Position numbers and translations under genes: made by a program
Origin: JAGPIS01 sp964635545
Lineage (GTDB): Bacteria; Bacteroidota; Bacteroidia; Bacteroidales; Marinilabiliaceae
NCBI GenBank assembly: GCA_964635545.1
Contig: CAZWOA010000003.1
Coordinates: forward strand, 1-64,000
Direction: 5' to 3'
DNA: 64,000 bases
Notes under the pieces: model-generated
Seen by the model: the letters and a program-made list of their open reading frames with translations, nothing else
The model's database searches: none
What the model was told of the DNA's origin: nothing
Part shown: in pieces, positions 26,229 to 34,680 of the stretch
Numbering within the stretch: the first letter of the stretch is position 1
How the letters are laid out: each line of letters starts with the position of its first letter

Positions 26229-28910
26229 ATGTCAAGATTCCTGAACATACTCGGATTCTGTCTATTACTATATTCAACACCCTCCTATTCGCAAGTTGCA
26301 CAACTTACAACTGCCAATAGCCAGGACACAATCACCAATGACAACAACAGCATAAAAGGGAGTAAACCTTTCCTTGAAGCAGAGGTAAAATATAAGGCTA
26401 ACGACTCTATTGCATCCAGTTTTGAGAGTCAGAGGATGTATCTATTTGGCAAAGCTGAGATAAAATATATGGATATTGAACTCACTGCCCATGTAATAGA
26501 GCTCGACCTCGACAGCACCATTGCCTTGGCATATGGATATATCGACTCCACCGGTGTAGAGCAGGATTTACCGGTATTTAAAGATAAAAGCGGGTCGTAC
26601 ACCATGCGTAGGATGAAGTATAACTTCGAGACAAAAAAAGCTATTATTGAACATATTGTAACCGAACAGGGTGAAGGATTTGTGGTAGGCCAGAAAGCTA
26701 AGCGTGTAAATGAAAACGAATATTTTATGCGCGATGCCAAATATACCACTTGCGATAACCACGACCACCCACACTTCTACCTCAATCTTACAAAGGCAAA
26801 AGTTATACCAGGCAAAAAAACAGTGACCGGACCGGCATACTTGGTCGTTGAGGATGTGAAATTACCGATTGTGGTACCATTCGCACTCATACCAAGTACA
26901 AAATCATATAGTTCGGGTATTATAATGCCATCCTATGGTGACGAGAGCACACGCGGCTTTTTTCTTAGTGAGGGAGGCTACTATTTTGCTATGAACGAAT
27001 ATTTTGATCTTCGCTTAACTGGCGATATTTACACTAACGGATCGTGGGGAAGTCACGTAGCTACCACCTATAAAAACAGATACAAATATAGCGGTAGATT
27101 TAGCTCCGACTTAATTACCAACGTAACATCAGAAAAAGATTTACCCGACTACGCCAAGAGTAAAGACTTCTCGGTGAGATGGAACCACACTCAGGATAGT
27201 AAAGCCAATCCTTATCAATCATTTTCGGCCAGTGTAAACTTCTCTACTAGTTCGTATGATAGAAACAACGTTGGGAGCATTATCAACCCCATAGATTTAT
27301 CTACCAACCAAAAGAGTTCGAGTATTTCATACAGTAAACGATGGCCAACCGGTCCGTTCAACTTCTCTGCCAACTTACTACATTCGCAGAATAGCCGCGA
27401 TACTTCTATAAGTTTAACTATTCCGGATTTAACTCTTACCATGAACCGCATCTATCCGTTAAAACGAAAAGAGGTTATAGGAAAAGAGAAATGGTATGAG
27501 AAAATAAGTTTCTCCTATTCGGGTAATACTAAAAACTATATTAACACAAAGGAAAAAGACCTTAGCATATCAGGTGAAAGCCTTTCAAAAGAGTGGAAAA
27601 ACGGCATGAAACACTCAATTCCATTGAGTATGAACCTTAAGATGCTGAAATACTTCACATTGAGTCCGTCATTCAACTATACCGAACGATGGTATCTAAG
27701 CAAAACAAGGCAGGAATGGGATGAAGATCAGCAAAAAATAGTGAAAAAAGATCCTGAAGCAGGTTTTAACCGTGTTTACGACTACTCGACCAGTGTAGGT
27801 ACAAGCACCAAGATATACACCTTCTTTAAGCCTTCGAGAGCTATATTTGGTGATGGAATAGAGGCTATAAGACACGTGGCAACTCCCTCGGTAAGCCTAT
27901 CCTATCGCCCCGATTTCAGCCAGGGACAATATGGCTTTTATGACTGGATTGAATATTTTAACGCAAAGACCAACGAAGTAGTTCGTTACGACTATAGTTA
28001 CTATGACGGCTATATTTATGGCACAGCGGGCAAAGGACGTTCAGGATCAATGTCGCTCAGCTTGGGTAATACCCTTGAAATGAAGGTTAAAAGTTCTAAA
28101 GACTCTACTGGATTCAAGAAAATAAGTATTCTGGAGAGTTTGAACTTCAGCTCTAGCTATAACTTTCTTGCCGACTCGCTGAAATGGAACATGATAAACA
28201 TGAGCGGCCGCACAAAAATATTTGGCACCAGCATCAGTTTTAACGCCACTTTCGATCCATATGGCGTAGATGTGAATAAAAATAACAGTCCGGTGAGGGT
28301 TAATAAATCGGCACTTCATCAAAACGGAAAACTACTTCGTCTCGAAGGAGCCAGTACCAGCTTCGGGTTTAACCTATCTCCCGAAACTTTCAAACGAAAA
28401 GAGGATAGAAGTACAAATTCTAATAGTAACGACCCAAACAATAACGAGCCTGATGGCGACACTCCTTTGGGTGAGGGCGATTTACCCGGACGACAAAACA
28501 GAAGTAATACCGGTCTGACCTCGGGTGAAGATGGATATGCCAAATTCTCGATGCCGTGGAGCCTCTCTTTCAATTACTCGCTTAGAGTTTCTAAGGGCAA
28601 ATTTGACCCCGAACGTAAAGAATACAAATATGTGGTAGGCTCGGATGTTAACGTAACCGGAAACATATCTCTAACCCCCAAATGGAAGGTCTCAATGTCA
28701 TCGGGATATAGTTTTGATGAGAAAACAATTTCACAAACCAACTTCGGCATAACCCGTGATTTGCACTGTTGGAGTATGCGATTCAATGTGGTGCCGGTAG
28801 GTCGTTATAAATCATACTTCTTTAGTATCAACGTAAACTCGAGTATGCTTCAGGATTTGAAGTATGAGAAACGAAACAGTGCATATGGCAACTCTAGTTT
28901 CTATAGATAA
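26229..28910 (+). CDS. LptD-like LPS-assembly outer membrane protein (OstA-like plus barrel)
   Basis: 893 residues from the ATG at 26229, which opens a good signal peptide (MSRFLNILGFCLLLYSTPSYSQ). The frame extends upstream only through a TTG at 26070 with no signal character. The N-terminal part (about 50-240) is an OstA/LptA-like jellyroll with the pattern ASSFESQRMYLFGKAEIKY. The rest is a large Ser/Tyr/Asn-rich beta-barrel of the Bacteroidota LptD type, which inserts lipopolysaccharide into the outer leaflet. The C-terminal residues NSSFYR are not a classical aromatic end. A low-complexity NSNSNDPNNNEPDGD stretch (about 735-755) may be an extracellular loop. The LptE partner is not seen here. 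Confidence 0.88.
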   Translation: MSRFLNILGFCLLLYSTPSYSQVAQLTTANSQDTITNDNNSIKGSKPFLEAEVKYKANDSIASSFESQRMYLFGKAEIKYMDIELTAHVIELDLDSTIALAYGYIDSTGVEQDLPVFKDKSGSYTMRRMKYNFETKKAIIEHIVTEQGEGFVVGQKAKRVNENEYFMRDAKYTTCDNHDHPHFYLNLTKAKVIPGKKTVTGPAYLVVEDVKLPIVVPFALIPSTKSYSSGIIMPSYGDESTRGFFLSEGGYYFAMNEYFDLRLTGDIYTNGSWGSHVATTYKNRYKYSGRFSSDLITNVTSEKDLPDYAKSKDFSVRWNHTQDSKANPYQSFSASVNFSTSSYDRNNVGSIINPIDLSTNQKSSSISYSKRWPTGPFNFSANLLHSQNSRDTSISLTIPDLTLTMNRIYPLKRKEVIGKEKWYEKISFSYSGNTKNYINTKEKDLSISGESLSKEWKNGMKHSIPLSMNLKMLKYFTLSPSFNYTERWYLSKTRQEWDEDQQKIVKKDPEAGFNRVYDYSTSVGTSTKIYTFFKPSRAIFGDGIEAIRHVATPSVSLSYRPDFSQGQYGFYDWIEYFNAKTNEVVRYDYSYYDGYIYGTAGKGRSGSMSLSLGNTLEMKVKSSKDSTGFKKISILESLNFSSSYNFLADSLKWNMINMSGRTKIFGTSISFNATFDPYGVDVNKNNSPVRVNKSALHQNGKLLRLEGASTSFGFNLSPETFKRKEDRSTNSNSNDPNNNEPDGDTPLGEGDLPGRQNRSNTGLTSGEDGYAKFSMPWSLSFNYSLRVSKGKFDPERKEYKYVVGSDVNVTGNISLTPKWKVSMSSGYSFDEKTISQTNFGITRDLHCWSMRFNVVPVGRYKSYFFSINVNSSMLQDLKYEKRNSAYGNSSFYR

Positions 28911-28951
28911 TAAATTATGAATGATAAATCAGTTAACTAAATATATAGATT

Positions 28952-29329
28952 ATGAAAAAAGTAATTGCAACAAAAGGCGCGCCTGCCGCTATAGGTCCCT
29001 ACAGTCAGGCTGTTGAAGCTAACGGAACACTATTTATTTCTGGTCAGTTACCAGTAAACTCGGCCACAGGTAAAGTTGCCGAAGGTGGTATTGCAGAACA
29101 GACTCGCCAGTCACTGGAGAATATCAAAGCGATTCTTACTGAAGCCGGTTATACGCTGGATAATGTGGTAAAAACCACCTGTCTGCTTAGCGACATGGCC
29201 AATTTTAAAGCATTTAACGAGGTGTATGCACAATATTTTGTGAATGAAGCACCTGCAAGGGCTACGTTTGCTGTGCGCGAACTACCCTTAGGCGTTATGG
29301 TTGAGATAGAAGCTATTGCAGTGAAGTAA
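28952..29329 (+). CDS. ridA: RidA family reactive intermediate/imine deaminase
   Basis: 125 residues, typical for the YjgF/YER057c/UK114 family. The start KGAPAAIGPYSQAVEANG, the GQLP motif, the FKAFNEVYAQYF helix and the conserved arginine in APARATFAVRELP followed by VEIEAIA are all present. RidA hydrolyses reactive enamine/imine intermediates released by PLP enzymes and so protects branched-chain and other pathways. It follows the LptD-like gene by 41 bases. A bidirectional terminator lies further downstream at 29487. Confidence 0.95.
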   Translation: MKKVIATKGAPAAIGPYSQAVEANGTLFISGQLPVNSATGKVAEGGIAEQTRQSLENIKAILTEAGYTLDNVVKTTCLLSDMANFKAFNEVYAQYFVNEAPARATFAVRELPLGVMVEIEAIAVK

Positions 29330-29486
29330 AAAGAGTTACAGAGTCTATAGGTTCCAAAATCATGAAGCCGTTAATTAGAAGGAAGAGGATGGAAGGTGGA
29401 GGGCTTATATTGACCAGGCAACTTGTAGTGCTTGAGGCAAGTATCTAATTTTGCATTCTGTAGCCCTAATAGAAGTAGATAAATAG
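29330..29486. other. Intergenic stretch between ridA and the rplI terminator
   Basis: 157 bases with no credible ORF. It contains a GTCTATAGG and a GGATGGAAGG segment that recall parts of the hairpin repeat at 30821-30862, so it may hold a decayed copy. The resemblance is weak. Confidence 0.25.
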
Positions 29487-29513
29487 AAAAAGCCGATGTC
29501 CCCATCGGCTTTT
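29487..29513. terminator. Bidirectional terminator between ridA and rplI
   Basis: Perfect stem AAAGCCGATG / CATCGGCTTT with a TCCC loop (GGGA on the minus strand) and T/A tracts on both sides. It ends the rpsF-rpsR-rplI operon on the minus strand. Confidence 0.85.
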
Positions 29514-29550
29514 ATGTTTGAAAAACGTAGTCCTGTTTGAAAATTGACTT

Positions 29551-29997
29551 TTACTCGGCTATCACTTCAAAAGTGATATCAACCTTCACCTCGCGGTGTA
29601 ATTTAATGGTAGCGGTGTATGTACCAAGATCTTTCACTGAATCGTCTTTGATAGTGATGATCTTACGATCGATTTCGAAACCTTCTTTCTCAAGGGCTTC
29701 AGAGATCTGAATGGTATTAACCGAACCAAAAATTTTGCCTGTAGAACTTGCTTTGGCACCAATTGTTAGAGATTTACCCTCAAGTTTAGCAGCCAATTCG
29801 ATGGCATCTTGTTTGATTTTCTCTTGTTTGTGTGCTTTCTGACGCTGGTTCTCGGCGTGTACCTTACGAGCCGACTCAGTAGCAAGGATTGCCATTTTCT
29901 GAGGGATAAGGTAGTTACGGCCGAATCCGGCTTTCACGTTAACAATATCGTCCTTGTGGCCTAGTTTCGCCACATCTTCTAATAAAATTACTTCCAT
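29551..29997 (-). CDS. rplI: 50S ribosomal protein bL9
   Basis: 148 residues. The N-terminal signature MEVILLEDVAKLGHKDDIVNV and VKAGFGRNYLIPQKMA are diagnostic, followed by the long connecting helix and the C-terminal domain (KSLTIGAKASSTGKIFGSVN). It binds 23S rRNA near the L1 stalk base. Third gene of the rpsF-rpsR-rplI operon, 19 bases after rpsR. A full consensus Shine-Dalgarno AGGAGG (30011-30006 on the minus strand) lies 8 bases before the ATG, which is exceptional among the genes of this window. Confidence 0.98.
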   Translation of the reverse strand: MEVILLEDVAKLGHKDDIVNVKAGFGRNYLIPQKMAILATESARKVHAENQRQKAHKQEKIKQDAIELAAKLEGKSLTIGAKASSTGKIFGSVNTIQISEALEKEGFEIDRKIITIKDDSVKDLGTYTATIKLHREVKVDITFEVIAE

Positions 29998-30005
29998 TTG
30001 TAAAT

Positions 30006-30011
30006 CCTCCT
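30006..30011 (-). promoter_or_regulatory. Consensus Shine-Dalgarno of rplI
   Basis: AGGAGG on the minus strand, 8 bases from the ATG. Almost no other gene here has such a site. Confidence 0.8.
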
Positions 30012-30016
30012 CAGTT

Positions 30017-30286
30017 TTATTTCATTAAATCGGTTACATATGGCAGTAATGCCAAATGACGGGCTCTCTTAACTGCCTGGGCAACTTTACGTTGGAACTT
30101 CAATGAAGTACCTGTAAGGCGGCGTGGAAGAATTTTTCCTTGCTCGTTAAGAAACTTTTTCAAGAACTCAGGATCTTTATAATCCACATACTTGATTTTG
30201 TTCTTTTTAAAACGGCAGTACTTTTTCTTCTTAATCTCTACCGATGGAGGCGTAAGGTATCTAATTTCTGATTGACTTTGTGACAT
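30017..30286 (-). CDS. rpsR: 30S ribosomal protein bS18
   Basis: 89 residues. The motifs KKKKYCRFKKN, IKYVDYKDPEFLKKFLNEQGKILPRR (read as two adjacent conserved blocks) and the C-terminal RARHLALLPYV are typical. bS18 sits on the 30S platform with bS6 and near bS21 and the 3' end of 16S rRNA. The gene starts three bases after the rpsF stop, and its Shine-Dalgarno GAGGAG is formed by the last codons of rpsF. In Bacteroidota the bS21/bS18/bS6 group has been reported to hide the anti-Shine-Dalgarno, so a strong site at this gene may be regulatory. Confidence 0.98.
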   Translation of the reverse strand: MSQSQSEIRYLTPPSVEIKKKKYCRFKKNKIKYVDYKDPEFLKKFLNEQGKILPRRLTGTSLKFQRKVAQAVKRARHLALLPYVTDLMK

Positions 30287-30289
30287 GGC

Positions 30290-30634
30290 TTATTTCTCCT
30301 CTTTTTTAGTTAAACTTCTTCTCTTTTCGCTGTACTGGGCGGCGTATTTCTCCAACTTGAAGGTCAAGAAACGGATAACGCGCTCGTCACGGCGATAGTT
30401 CAACTCCAGCTTCTCAATGAAGCTTGGTTCTGCTTTGAACTCAACAAGTGTGTAAAAACCTGTCGATTTCTTCTGAATAGGATAAGCAAGCTTACGAAGG
30501 CCCCAATTTTCTTCATTGATAATTTCGCCTCCGTTCTCCAAAATCAGATCTTTGAATTTCTGTACCGCTTCCTTCATCTGAATATCAGATAAAACGGGAG
30601 TTAAGATGAAAACGGTTTCATACTGATTCAACAT
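30290..30634 (-). CDS. rpsF: 30S ribosomal protein bS6
   Basis: 114 residues. The start LNQYETVFILTPVLSD, the central GLRKLAYPIQKKSTGFYTLVEF and RRDERVIRFLTFKL match bS6. It pairs with bS18 on the 30S platform. First gene of the rpsF-rpsR-rplI operon, with a good promoter at 30670-30700. The sequence before the ATG (TTAAGGAAAT) has only a weak, closely spaced AAGGA, unlike the strong sites of the two following genes. The tail is rich in Lys and Glu. Confidence 0.97.
   Translation of the reverse strand: MLNQYETVFILTPVLSDIQMKEAVQKFKDLILENGGEIINEENWGLRKLAYPIQKKSTGFYTLVEFKAEPSFIEKLELNYRRDERVIRFLTFKLEKYAAQYSEKRRSLTKKEEK
30296..30301 (-). promoter_or_regulatory. Strong Shine-Dalgarno of rpsR inside the end of rpsF
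   Basis: GAGGAG on the minus strand, about 9 bases from the rpsR ATG, encoded by the Glu-Glu codons of the rpsF tail (KKEEK). Confidence 0.75.
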
Positions 30635-30669
30635 ATTTCCTTAATTTTAAAGGGTTTTTAATCGAGGTG

Positions 30670-30700
30670 CAAATTTAGATTATTGTTTTGAAATAAACAA
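30670..30700 (-). promoter_or_regulatory. Bacteroidota-type promoter of rpsF-rpsR-rplI
   Basis: Minus strand: TTG (30700-30698), a 20-base spacer and TAAATTTG (30677-30670). It lies 36 bases upstream of the rpsF ATG. Confidence 0.7.
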
Positions 30701-30746
30701 CAAGTAAGGGAGTTTTCAATGAATTATTGAAATTTTAAAGAAAAAA

Positions 30747-30862
30747 CAACTCCCACGGATAACGCAGATAACACTAATCTTCTTAACTACCTTAATGGTG
30801 AAAAATATATTTACAAATAAAAGCCAACGATTCCAAGTCTATAGACGATGGAAGGTTGGCTT
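30747..30862 (-). repeat. Mosaic dispersed repeat, copy C
   Basis: Read on the minus strand it consists of a 42-base hairpin (30862-30821, arms AAGCCAACCTTCCA / TGGAATCGTTGGCTT), a 15-base spacer, a 24-base box (30805-30782) identical to 38161-38184, and a tail ending in CCGTGGGAG. The same order of hairpin then box is found on the plus strand at 38092-38184. It lies between rpsF and the DHODH-like gene and does not code. Confidence 0.6.
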
Positions 30863-30909
30863 AATAACTTTCGTAACTCTAAACTATCACGAGTTAAAAG
30901 TTGGCTGTA

Positions 30910-31899
30910 TCAACGATGTCCCGAGAAGTGTTTCATGAACTGCACACGCTCAAAAACGTCGCTCTTATCATCCTTTTGGCGGGCCATGCATCCTTTAAAA
31001 TCATTTAGCGAATTGTAGCCTTTAGATGCCATCCACTTCTCCATTTCTGAAAGCATGGTTGCGGCATATTCAGCACCGTTTTTATATAAAGCCGATGTTA
31101 CCTGCACGCATGATGCGCCGGCCATCAACATTTTTATAGCAGTTTCGGCACTATGCACACCCGATGATGCCGTTAGCGGGCACTCTACCTGCGATGATAA
31201 AATTGAAGTCCAGCGAAGTGTATTAGAGAAATCATTTTCCGACGAATATACCGACCCAGATGTGAATTTACGGCTGTCGATATCGAAATCGAAACCTGCA
31301 AAACGGTTAAACATAACAATTCCCTTCACACCAGTGGCCGACAGACGGCTGAAGAATGATGCTCCGGCAGCAAAATAAGGTGATACCTTTACCGCTACAG
31401 GAAGTGAGGTATGTTTTAGCACATTCTTAATGATATCGATATGCAAATCCTCAACTTTTGAGGCTGTAAGAGTTGGATTGCTACCCAGCATCATAATATT
31501 TAGTTCGATACCGTCGGCACCCGCCTGCTCTATTTTATGGGCATAAGAGGCCCACTCGCCATTGGTGGTGCAATTGATACTTGCAATTACAGGTATGTCA
31601 ACCTGCGCTTTAGCATCGCGAATGAGCGCCGCATAGCGGTTAAGCACATCATGCTTTATTTCATAATCAAAATAATCGAAAAATTCGGCATTTCCTTTCA
31701 TGTCGCTCATTTGAGCCTCCTGAATAAGTGCCGACTCCCTGATTATCTCCTCTTCAAACAACGACTTAAGCACCACAGCACCAACACCTGCATCAGCAAG
31801 TTTTTTTATTGATGCCGCATTTCCGGTTAATCCGGAGCTGCCCGCCACAATGGGATTCTTAATCTGAATGCCCATAAAAGTAGTATGTAGATTAATCAT
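30910..31899 (-). CDS. DHODH-like FMN-dependent TIM-barrel oxidoreductase
   Basis: 329 residues. The N-terminus INLHTTFMGIQIKNPIVAGSSGLTG and the late MFNRFAGFDFDI, ASSGVHSAETAIKMLMAGASCVQVTSALY are typical of the dihydroorotate dehydrogenase-like superfamily and its FMN phosphate site. The usual class 1/PreA signature ELNISCPN is replaced by ELNIMMLGSNP, so it is probably not the pyrimidine enzyme PyrD. The product name often given is dihydroorotate dehydrogenase-like protein; the real substrate is unknown. It follows the NfnB-like gene by 35 bases on the same strand, suggesting a shared redox operon. Confidence 0.8.
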   Translation of the reverse strand: MINLHTTFMGIQIKNPIVAGSSGLTGNAASIKKLADAGVGAVVLKSLFEEEIIRESALIQEAQMSDMKGNAEFFDYFDYEIKHDVLNRYAALIRDAKAQVDIPVIASINCTTNGEWASYAHKIEQAGADGIELNIMMLGSNPTLTASKVEDLHIDIIKNVLKHTSLPVAVKVSPYFAAGASFFSRLSATGVKGIVMFNRFAGFDFDIDSRKFTSGSVYSSENDFSNTLRWTSILSSQVECPLTASSGVHSAETAIKMLMAGASCVQVTSALYKNGAEYAATMLSEMEKWMASKGYNSLNDFKGCMARQKDDKSDVFERVQFMKHFSGHR

Positions 31900-31934
31900 A
31901 ACAATCGTTTTTACTTAATTTACAGTGTTACAAA

Positions 31935-33419
31935 TTATTGTGCATCACCGGTAGCAATCCACTTGTGCATCGATGCGGCAGCCTTACGTCCGTCGCCCAT
32001 AGCCAATATAACAGTTGCTCCTCCCCTCACAATATCGCCTCCCGCAAAAATATCGGGAATTGAGCTTTGCAGGGTATCCTGATTAACCACAAGAGTTCCC
32101 CAACGGGTAGTGTTAAGTTCGGGTAGCGAACTGGGGATCAAAGGATTGGGCGACACACCCACACTCACAATTACAGTATCAACATCAATGATAGTCTCCG
32201 ATCCTTCAATAACCACCGGGCTGCGACGGCCGCTGGCATCGGGCTCGCCGAGTTCCATTTTCTGAATTACCATCTGCTTAACGCATCCCTTTTCATCGGC
32301 AATATACTCTATGGGGTTGCTAAGCATCATAAACTCAACCCCCTCTTCCTGGGCGTGTTTAATCTCCTCTACACGTGCAGGCATCTCCTCCAGCGAACGG
32401 CGGTAAATAATCATTGCACGGTCGGCACCCAGTCGTTTAGCTGTTCTCACCGAGTCCATGGCAGTATTTCCACCACCAATAACGGCCACATTTTTACCTT
32501 TCAACACAGGCGTATCATAACTTCCATCGGCGGCCTTCATCAGGTTCACGCGGGTAAGATATTCATTGGAACTGAGGATACCGATGCTATTTTCGCCCGG
32601 AATATTCATAAAACGAGGTAATCCGGCACCACTTCCCACAAAGAAGCCTTTGAAGCCCTCCTCGCGCAAATCCTCCACTGTTGCTGTACGTCCCACAATG
32701 AAGTTAGTCTCAAACTTAACACCCATTTTTTGCAGCACGTCAATCTCCACATCCACTATTTCGTTGGGAAGACGGAATTCGGGGATACCATATTTAAGTA
32801 CACCTCCAATTTCGTGAAGAGCCTCAAACACAGTAACATCATAGCCCAACTTGGCCATCTCACCGGCAAAAGTAAGACCGGCAGGTCCCGAACCTATGGC
32901 AGCCACCTTAGTTCCGTTGGCCGGAGCTATCTCGGGCACCGACATCTGACCCGATTCGCGCTCATAATCGGCAGCGAAACGCTCCAGATAGCCAATGGCA
33001 ACCGGTGTAGCATTCATTTTAACGGTATAAAAGCAGTTTGCCTCACACTGTTTCTCCTGTGGGCACACACGTCCGCACACGGCTGGCAGTGAGCTGGTTT
33101 CCTTCAAAGTGCGTGCAGCATCAAGGAAATCGCCCTTTTCTATATATTTAATGAACTTAGGTATATTAATCTCAACCGGACAGCCTGTTATGCAAGTGGG
33201 TGTTGGGCAGTCGATACAACGGCGCGCCTCATCCATAGCCTCTTGGATAGACAATCCGCAGTTTACCTCTACATTCGATTTTATCCTTACCTGTGGGTTC
33301 TCCTCCTTCATATGAACCCTTGTGAGCGAAGTGCGCTCTTTATTTTTCATGCTGTCGCGCAACTCCTTGCGCCATGTCTCGTCGCGCAATGATTTGAGTA
33401 AATTACTATCTACAGCCAT
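31935..33419 (-). CDS. GltD/NfnB-type FAD and iron-sulfur NADPH oxidoreductase
   Basis: 494 residues. The N-terminal ferredoxin-like domain has two four-cysteine sets: CIDCPTPTCITGC (about 68-80) and CGRVCPQEKQCEANC (about 114-128), for [4Fe-4S] clusters. Two Rossmann motifs follow: AAIGSGPAGLTFAGEMA for FAD and VAVIGGGNTAMDSVRTAKRLGA for NADPH. The small subunit of glutamate synthase (GltD) is one option, but no large GltB gene is nearby; the directly preceding PyrK-like gene (3-base gap) points to NfnAB/SudAB, the NADH-dependent ferredoxin:NADP+ oxidoreductase that performs electron bifurcation. Cytoplasmic. Confidence 0.88.
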   Translation of the reverse strand: MAVDSNLLKSLRDETWRKELRDSMKNKERTSLTRVHMKEENPQVRIKSNVEVNCGLSIQEAMDEARRCIDCPTPTCITGCPVEINIPKFIKYIEKGDFLDAARTLKETSSLPAVCGRVCPQEKQCEANCFYTVKMNATPVAIGYLERFAADYERESGQMSVPEIAPANGTKVAAIGSGPAGLTFAGEMAKLGYDVTVFEALHEIGGVLKYGIPEFRLPNEIVDVEIDVLQKMGVKFETNFIVGRTATVEDLREEGFKGFFVGSGAGLPRFMNIPGENSIGILSSNEYLTRVNLMKAADGSYDTPVLKGKNVAVIGGGNTAMDSVRTAKRLGADRAMIIYRRSLEEMPARVEEIKHAQEEGVEFMMLSNPIEYIADEKGCVKQMVIQKMELGEPDASGRRSPVVIEGSETIIDVDTVIVSVGVSPNPLIPSSLPELNTTRWGTLVVNQDTLQSSIPDIFAGGDIVRGGATVILAMGDGRKAAASMHKWIATGDAQ

Positions 33420-33422
33420 ATT

Positions 33423-34253
33423 TTAATTCTCCTTATTTTTCAGATAATCTTCCTCTGCCCTCTTCTCAAGCTCTTTATAACCGCCCAATCGAAGCAGCAT
33501 CTCATCAAAATCAACCTGATGGGCATCAAACTCAGGACCATCCACACACACAAATTTAGTTTTGCCACCAACAGTAACGCGGCATGCACCACACATACCG
33601 GTTCCGTCAACCATAATGGTATTAAGGCTGGCGATGGTGCGTATATTGTGCTTCCTAGTAGTTAGGGCTGCAAACTTCATCATGATGGCAGGGCCTATAA
33701 CAACCGACAAATCAACCTTTTCGCGGGCAATTACCTGCTCCATACCTTCTGTTATAAGTCCTTTGGTACCGTAAGAGCCATCGTCGGTCATAATAATCAG
33801 TTCGTCCGACCATTTACGTATCTGGTCTTCAAGAATAATAAGGTCTTTATTACGTGCTGCAATCACTGTAACTACCCTGTTTCCGGCCTTTTTAAAAGCC
33901 TCAACTATAGGAAGCAACGGAGCCACACCCACACCACCACCACAAGCAAGTATAGTTCCTGCTTTTTCTACGTGAGTGGCCTGCCCCAGTGGCCCCACCA
34001 TATCGGTAACAAAATCGCCCTCATTGAGTTCGGCAAGTTTGCGAGATGTAACGCCCACCTTCTGTATTACCAGGGTAATGGTGCCCTTATCGGTATCGGC
34101 GCTTGAAATTGTTAGCGGTATTCGTTCACCTTCGCCACCCACACGCACCATCACAAAGTGACCCGCCTTGCGCGACTTGGCAATCCGTGGAGCTTTTATC
34201 TCAAGCTTTACCACGTTTTCAGAAAAAAATTCTTTGCTGACTACCTGATTCAT
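33423..34253 (-). CDS. NfnA/PyrK-like FAD/NAD-binding [2Fe-2S] subunit
   Basis: 276 residues. The FAD-binding fold (GHFVMVRVGGEGERIPLTIS), the NAD-binding ACGGGVGVAPLLPIVEAF and the C-terminal iron-sulfur motif MVDGTGMCGACRVTVGG...FVCVDGPEFDAHQ are present. Three cysteines plus the Asp of VDGTG fit the unusual [2Fe-2S] ligation reported for NfnA. The family also includes PyrK and sulfide dehydrogenase subunit B. It is first in the operon, three bases before the NfnB-like gene, and probably forms a heterodimer with it. The EF tail after about 240 is charged. Confidence 0.88.
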   Translation of the reverse strand: MNQVVSKEFFSENVVKLEIKAPRIAKSRKAGHFVMVRVGGEGERIPLTISSADTDKGTITLVIQKVGVTSRKLAELNEGDFVTDMVGPLGQATHVEKAGTILACGGGVGVAPLLPIVEAFKKAGNRVVTVIAARNKDLIILEDQIRKWSDELIIMTDDGSYGTKGLITEGMEQVIAREKVDLSVVIGPAIMMKFAALTTRKHNIRTIASLNTIMVDGTGMCGACRVTVGGKTKFVCVDGPEFDAHQVDFDEMLLRLGGYKELEKRAEEDYLKNKEN

Positions 34254-34680
34254 CTATAATGTATGTTTTACTATGAATTACAACTTTAGAAAGCAAAAAT
34301 TGCAAAAAAAACGATAAGATACACTTATTCTCTCACTTTAAATTGCAATTTACAACGAGTCTAAACAAGCATATTGAAAGTAAAAAGCATTTTTTAACAT
34401 CATTATAAAAGATATACTGCAAAAATACCAGCAAATTAACACTTTCAAACATATAAAGATATGGAAAGACAATAGTGACGAAAAAAAAATAAAGAGACGC
34501 ATCATTCTAAAAAGTGATTACTCATAATTTGGAATCATTTAATAAAATGGTTAACTAATAGAGTATGATTACAAAAAAATGAGTATTTTAAACTCCGAAT
34601 AATGATGCATTATTTATTTGGATAATGCGTCATAAACATATGCCAACAGGCTTTAAACAAAGTGATTAGGAGATTTTATA
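34254..34680. other. 427-base AT-rich intergenic region with a dyad upstream of the SUI1 gene
   Basis: No ORF is credible. It holds an inverted repeat ATGATGCATTAT (34602-34613) / ATAATGCGTCAT (34622-34633) with an 8-base loop and a third half-site GACGCATCAT at 34496-34505. These could be an operator for the SUI1 gene, 47 bases downstream. The rest is A/T-rich with no recognised signal. Confidence 0.45.
34668..34672 (+). promoter_or_regulatory. Strong Shine-Dalgarno of the SUI1-family gene
   Basis: AGGAG eight bases before the ATG at 34681, one of only three strong Shine-Dalgarno sites seen in the window. Confidence 0.7.

Noticed and set aside
29344..29450. Full third copy of the hairpin repeat after ridA
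   Set aside because: Only short fragments (GTCTATAGG, ATGGAAGG) match, and they do not form the same stem.
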